A stretch of DNA of 64,000 bases from Rachycentron canadum (lineage: Eukaryota > Chordata > Actinopteri > Carangiformes > Rachycentridae): assembly GCA_038496675.1 (NCBI GenBank), contig CM076660.1:3151285-3215284 (forward strand), in the 5' to 3' direction. The notes beneath the pieces were generated by a model. That model made no database searches, was not told the DNA's origin, and was given only the letters and a program-made list of their open reading frames with translations. Shown here in pieces: positions 59,394 to 64,000 of the stretch; within the stretch, counting starts at the first letter, position 1, and every line of letters starts with the position of its first letter. Both the position numbers and the translations under genes were made by a program.

Positions 59394-59989
59394 CTGAGCA
59401 GGAGGGAGAGGGAGAAAGAGAGAGAGAGAGAGAGACAAAGCTTGACTAATGTCTCCGATCACTTCTGCTCCCTGAAGCAATCACAGCCCTCACGGGCAAC
59501 AGAATCAGGGACACAGGTTCATATGAAGGTATCTGATAATGAGACGTGCCTGTAAACGTCTTCCTCATCGTTTTAAATCCAACATCAGGCTCATAACTAA
59601 ATCATCAGAGAAGCTGCTCTGCCACCAACACAAACCTCCCAAACACAATGATTTTAAATACACAAACACAAAGCAGGACGACATCACATTTACCTCCATA
59701 ATCATTCATGTAACAATGTTAGTGTCAATGAGCAGTTTCCACTACACACATTAGATTGTGAGGACTGTGAGTAAATAAAGTTGGTTTGGTCAGATCTAAT
59801 CAGGGATCACATGGATCCTGTTTTTAATAATGACTCTGATCAGACATTAGATTTCACTTCACTGAAGTTCCTGTTCAGCTGCTTGTGTTTACTTTTAAAG
59901 TAAAATTTTAAGTTTGATTTCTTTTAAGGTTATTGTTTGGGCCATTTTCATGCCTACATTGAACATGAAAGTGGAAACAGACAGGAAAC

Positions 59990-60100
59990 ATGGGAGATGT
60001 CCAGACGGTCGGAGTCAAACCTGTGACCTGCTACTCAGGGCACAGGATGCCCACATGTTACTAGCCCTAACCACCCAACCACCAGAGCCTGCCCCAGTTT
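59990..60100 (-). repeat. tRNA-derived SINE-like fragment
   Basis: On the - strand: CTGGTGGTTGGGTGGTTAGG (A-box-like), then GCAGGTCACAGGTTTGACTC (B box). Spacing and order suit a tRNA-derived SINE head; no tail was defined. Confidence 0.5.
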
Positions 60101-61689
60101 GGTCGACTTAGTATCAGCACCAAACCACAAAAAATTACATATATGTATAATTACAATAGCATTTTTCATCGTACTCAAAGAAAACAACAATAAAACATAT
60201 GACACACAACATCAAACAATCCCACATTAAAAGCATTTATGAAAAGGTGAGTCCATGTCTGTGTCTGTCTTCCCATATCAAATAAGGTTTTAATGTTTTT
60301 CAAGACTGCCTTTTTTCTAAAACACTGTTGTGTTGTTGTTGTTTGTCTGAAAACCAAGTGTCAAGACTGAATTCACCAAAGCTCGAACGTTCAGAGACAG
60401 TGAAGGATGTTGTTGAGAAGATCAGCTTGAAATCACGTCCAGCAGACTCTCTTAAGCACAAAGGAAAGCAGTGCGCTGGAAATACACCACGCACAACACT
60501 CCTGTGATAATCACATTCTTTACAGGCCAGCCGCCGAATGCTCGCACTTCATATTTGGCTGAAAGGTGTGAACAGCAGCAGGGGAATAACAGAGAGACTC
60601 TCGGCTTCGCTCTCTATGGAAACCGCAGCGCTTTTTCTCTTGGAACCAAATGAGCTGTCAAGTGTCACTTTGACTCTGTGTGTTTTGTAGACGTAGGACA
60701 TTAGGATGATGAGCGCTGGACTGTTTTCTTTTTTTTGTCCTGTGTCTGGGCTGATAATCATCATTGTGTCATCATGAGCCTCAGCTTAATGACTTACTTT
60801 ATTCTTTGACAGCGTTCGTCTACATCAACAATGAAACAGCAAATCACTGCAGAGATTCAGTATGTTACCCTTCACTGAGGGAGGGAGGGAGGGAGGGAGG
60901 AAGGGAGGAAGGAGAGTGTCACTGAACATTTAGCCTGCATGCTTATGCAAGGAGAGTATTTAGATAAGCTCATAATGTAAAGCCCTGCGCCCCACATCAT
61001 CACTGCCTCTGACAAAACACAGTAAAATCACGACAAACAAATCGACTAAATAGTGTTAATTTAGTCTGAGCACAATTAGTGTTGATGGAAGTTAATCTCA
61101 TGACAAAAATACCTTCATATCTTCAAATCAAAACGTTTCCTGAGGGAGCAGAACATGGTACAGCACATTGAAGTAGTGGCTGTGATACACTATACTTAAT
61201 GTTTATATTTAAGGCCTGGACATCAAAAAATATCTGTAGTTGGAGTCAAATGTCTGATCGGAATCTGGGGCTTATTTACTCTTTGATAAAGATATTTCAT
61301 GATTTATATATTTGGAAACTTTAGATTATGTTTTATCCAAAAAAAAAAACAAAAAACAAACAAAAAAAAAAACATAACAGATGCTAAAGTTACATTAATT
61401 AACTTTTGTCTGCAAGCAAACAGTAAATCATGATCTGACAACACAACAAATGTCACAGCGTATATGGTCAGTAAGTCAGTGCTGGACGGGTAATAGACAG
61501 GGGCTCTATCAAAGCTGCTGCTGCTGCTGCTGGACATGAGGCTGATAAGAGCTCAGTTTGTGGTCCTGAAAAACCAAAACAATGAACTAAAAGAGGCTAA
61601 AACTGCCCCATAGAGCTGAGGTTGACAATCCTCTGTAGGTTTGTCACATTTCACAGTATCATTTGAGCCATTGTTAAAATAGAGATCAG

Positions 61690-62155
61690 GTGTTGACCCT
61701 CCATGACGTCACCCATCAGTTTGTGAGCTGCCATTTTGAGGACTTCAGTTTGTAGCTGGGTTGTCGGCCATCTTGGTTTTTTGAAACCATAAGAAACTAT
61801 ATTTGGAGGAGAAGGAGGACCTAAGGAGGAGCGATGGGTGGATCTGACCTGCTCTGTACTCTGTCCTGATTGGATGGGAGAGTAGCCACTCCCCCTAATA
61901 CATCCCCTGCTTTATGGTCTAATTTCCTCTAAATGGGACCATCATCTAAAAAATGAACATAATGTTGTTTTGAAGACTTGAGACCATAAAACTCATTAGG
62001 TAAATGTTTAATGAGCTAATAAATCAAGTTAGAAGCCGGGACATTTTCCAATAGACTTTAGACATAGAGAGACAGACATTAGATCGAATGTAGGTTTAAG
62101 CACTGGCTTTACTTCTCAGACCCAGAGCCAAGTCCATTTCTATAAACAGTCTACA
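61690..62155 (+). repeat. Second copy of the dispersed repeat found at 48785
   Basis: Contains CATGACGTCACCCATCAGTT, CCATCTTGGTTTTTTGAAAC, ATCCCCTGCTTTATGGTCTA, ATGAGCTAATAAATCAAG, AGGTTTAAGCACTGGC and TTCTCAGACCCAGAGCC, in the same order as at 48785-49140. It is longer at the left and carries an insert (AAGGAGGAGCGATGGGTGG to CCACTCCCCC) absent from the other copy. Confidence 0.8.
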
Positions 62156-63967
62156 ACAGAGTACTCATCATTATGAAATGTAAAATGAGTCATGATTTCA
62201 TGTGACTTTCATGTGATTTTGGTTGTGGCTTGTACTAAACAAGTGTGTTCCATAATGTCATTTGTGGGCCATGTGAAAAATATCGCAATTCCTGGGATTT
62301 AGATAATTCACTTGGCCATATTGTGACTTTGACTGACATATACTGTTAGTTAGTCTCTTAAATAAGGCCTGAAAGTCTTACTACATCTGTATCTGTAATG
62401 ATACTGAAGCTCAAGAAATGTATTGGCTACAGTAGATTCATTTACAAATAAAATCAAGCGTTATTTATATTTGAAGACAAATATAATGTGAAATAATCTG
62501 ATATGCATAAAGGGCAAACAATTGGCCCAACTGTGAGGTATAAATCATGTCTGCAAGAAGACAACTTCTTGTAGATGACCAGTCCTCCCTTCATTGTTTT
62601 GCGTTTTCATAAATAAACAATATCAGTCAGTTGTTGTGAATGAATGGAAAAAGAGTCCAAACAGATGAAATGGTAAAAAACCTGCGGAGCAAAACAAATC
62701 AACACCTTAACACAGCAAAGCAACACTTAAGCATCTACCAATAATCTGTTCAGAGGAGAGAAGAGATACGACAAAACGCTGTGATAACAGAGGAAGTATA
62801 TTGTTGAGGGGGGTTCATCAAGGAGGACGCACAAGTTCACCAAAACTGAAAGTGGATGATGGGAGTGTGGAGAGCAGAAGCCGGTGTCATCTAAGGGACA
62901 CTCGTGTTGTGCAGTCAAATGATAGCAAGTTATGTAATCATTAATGAATGGCTGCCATGACCACGCAAACATGCAGCCTCAAACAAGGTGCAGCGCTTTT
63001 CGCCCAAACACCAAATCTCGTGCGCAGCTAAAAGCTAAGCCTGCTGGGAAGGTTTGACAGAGCCTCTCAGGGTCTGGGCAGAATTCATCCGATCAAAGAG
63101 AAGGAGCTTTTCATTTGTCTTTCCCACTTCTCTCTCGCTGAATTTCCTGACATTTGCAACTTCCTTTATCAAAAATGTAAAAACTGATGCTCACTGACGT
63201 GAACACAACAAGGCTGGGGGTGGGGGGCTCACTAAAGGCAAGTCTAGCACAAGAAGTAATTGTGTAAAATTACAGGAAGTAAGAAGTCTGAATTTACTTG
63301 CCCAAAAATCCAGAAATTTAAAAAAAACCCAAAAAACAACACACAACTGTTTCGGTTTAACCAGAAAAGAAACCCACAGACACTTATAGTAAATATGACA
63401 CAAACACCATAGATGTGGATGTGGGGTGACGTCAGGTCCTTGAATGCATCATTTTTAGCTGGATGAAAATTTGATGTTTCCTGTGAAAGAACTATAATAA
63501 CTATTGAACATTAAACAGCAAGTTAAACTGATGTCACTGTCTGATGATCTCTTCATATGAGCTATCATTATTTCATTTCCTTCGTATTCACATCTGGGCT
63601 GATAATGAGCCTGTAAATGCCTCATGAAGAACACGGACAAAGGGGTTTTTGACTTTTTTAAGCAGCTGCTCGTGATTGACAATAACAAAGCTGCAGTAAC
63701 ATGTGTGACGACCGAGTTGGCTTAAAAACAAAAACCACATTTATCGTGTGTTTACTTCCTCGCTTACAACAACACCACTAAGTTCTGCCTCTGGTGGTTT
63801 GTTTGAGACCAAATATCATGAAGCCAGAAGCTGCTTTAAAAAAAGAAACTGGATGACGTAGATAGAGACCAACAAAGTCATGTATCTGTGATCCAACACA
63901 TGTCCAACAAGAGGAGGTGAAAGTGATGAGATACTGAGTTCAAGAGCTGAAACAATGGATTTGTCTT

Positions 63968-63969
<2 letters not shown>

Positions 63970-64000
<31 letters not shown>
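63970..64000. repeat. (AT)n tract at the window end
   Basis: Alternating AT from about 63970 to the last base; its full length is not visible. Confidence 0.9.

Larger units (their letters stand above)
59394..64000. other. castor2: First visible part of castor2 intron 1 (no exon found)
   Basis: From the acceptor CTCAG (59394-59398 complement) to the window end. It contains a (GA)n at about 59415-59435, a tRNA-like SINE candidate at 59990-60100, a (GGGA)n run at about 60888-60912, the dispersed repeat at 61690-62155, and (AT)n from about 63970 to the end. I searched both strands for a first exon resembling the CASTOR start and saw none. Confidence 0.6.

Overview
The window is vertebrate nuclear DNA, almost certainly from a ray-finned (teleost, probably percomorph) fish. 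Genes are split into many short GT-AG exons in fairly compact introns. (CA)n, (GT)n, (TC)n, (ATCT)n and (TCAT)n microsatellites are abundant, and several dispersed repeats are ones I associate with teleost genomes. No bacterial, CRISPR, phage or intact viral element is visible.

Four protein-coding genes are supported. (1) arhgef12 (LARG, a RhoA guanine-nucleotide exchange factor), + strand, 524-18575: 36 coding exons from the PDZ domain to the stop codon; the exons before the PDZ lie left of the window. (2) tlcd5 (TMEM136, a TLC-domain membrane protein), - strand, 25016-23221: two coding exons, 245 residues, complete. (3) rcc1l (WBSCR16, a mitochondrial RCC1-repeat protein), + strand, 29153-38503: 11 coding exons plus an upstream non-coding exon, 450 residues, complete. 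(4) castor2 (GATSL2, a GATOR2-binding regulator of mTORC1), - strand, 59393-47722: the last eight coding exons; the first coding exon is not found and probably lies beyond position 64000.

Layout: arhgef12 and tlcd5 converge across about 4.6 kb of 3'UTR and repeats (18576-23220). tlcd5 and rcc1l are head to head across about 3.4 kb, with an ETS-type promoter just before rcc1l. rcc1l and castor2 converge across about 9.2 kb with no recognisable exon. As I recall, ARHGEF12-TLCD5 are neighbours on human 11q23.3 and RCC1L-CASTOR2 on human 7q11.23. The window therefore appears to join two conserved gene pairs, with the junction between 25.0 and 28.4 kb.

The genes do not form one pathway: arhgef12 couples G12/13 to RhoA, tlcd5 is a membrane protein of unclear function, rcc1l acts in mitochondria, and castor2 acts in cytosolic amino-acid signalling. 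I saw no new multi-gene system. The most useful second-look items are the synteny junction, splice sites built into or beside microsatellites, a mixed CASTOR1/CASTOR2-like residue triplet in castor2, and several inverted-repeat elements in introns. All exon boundaries were read by eye from splice consensus, reading frame and remembered family sequences; no alignment was run.
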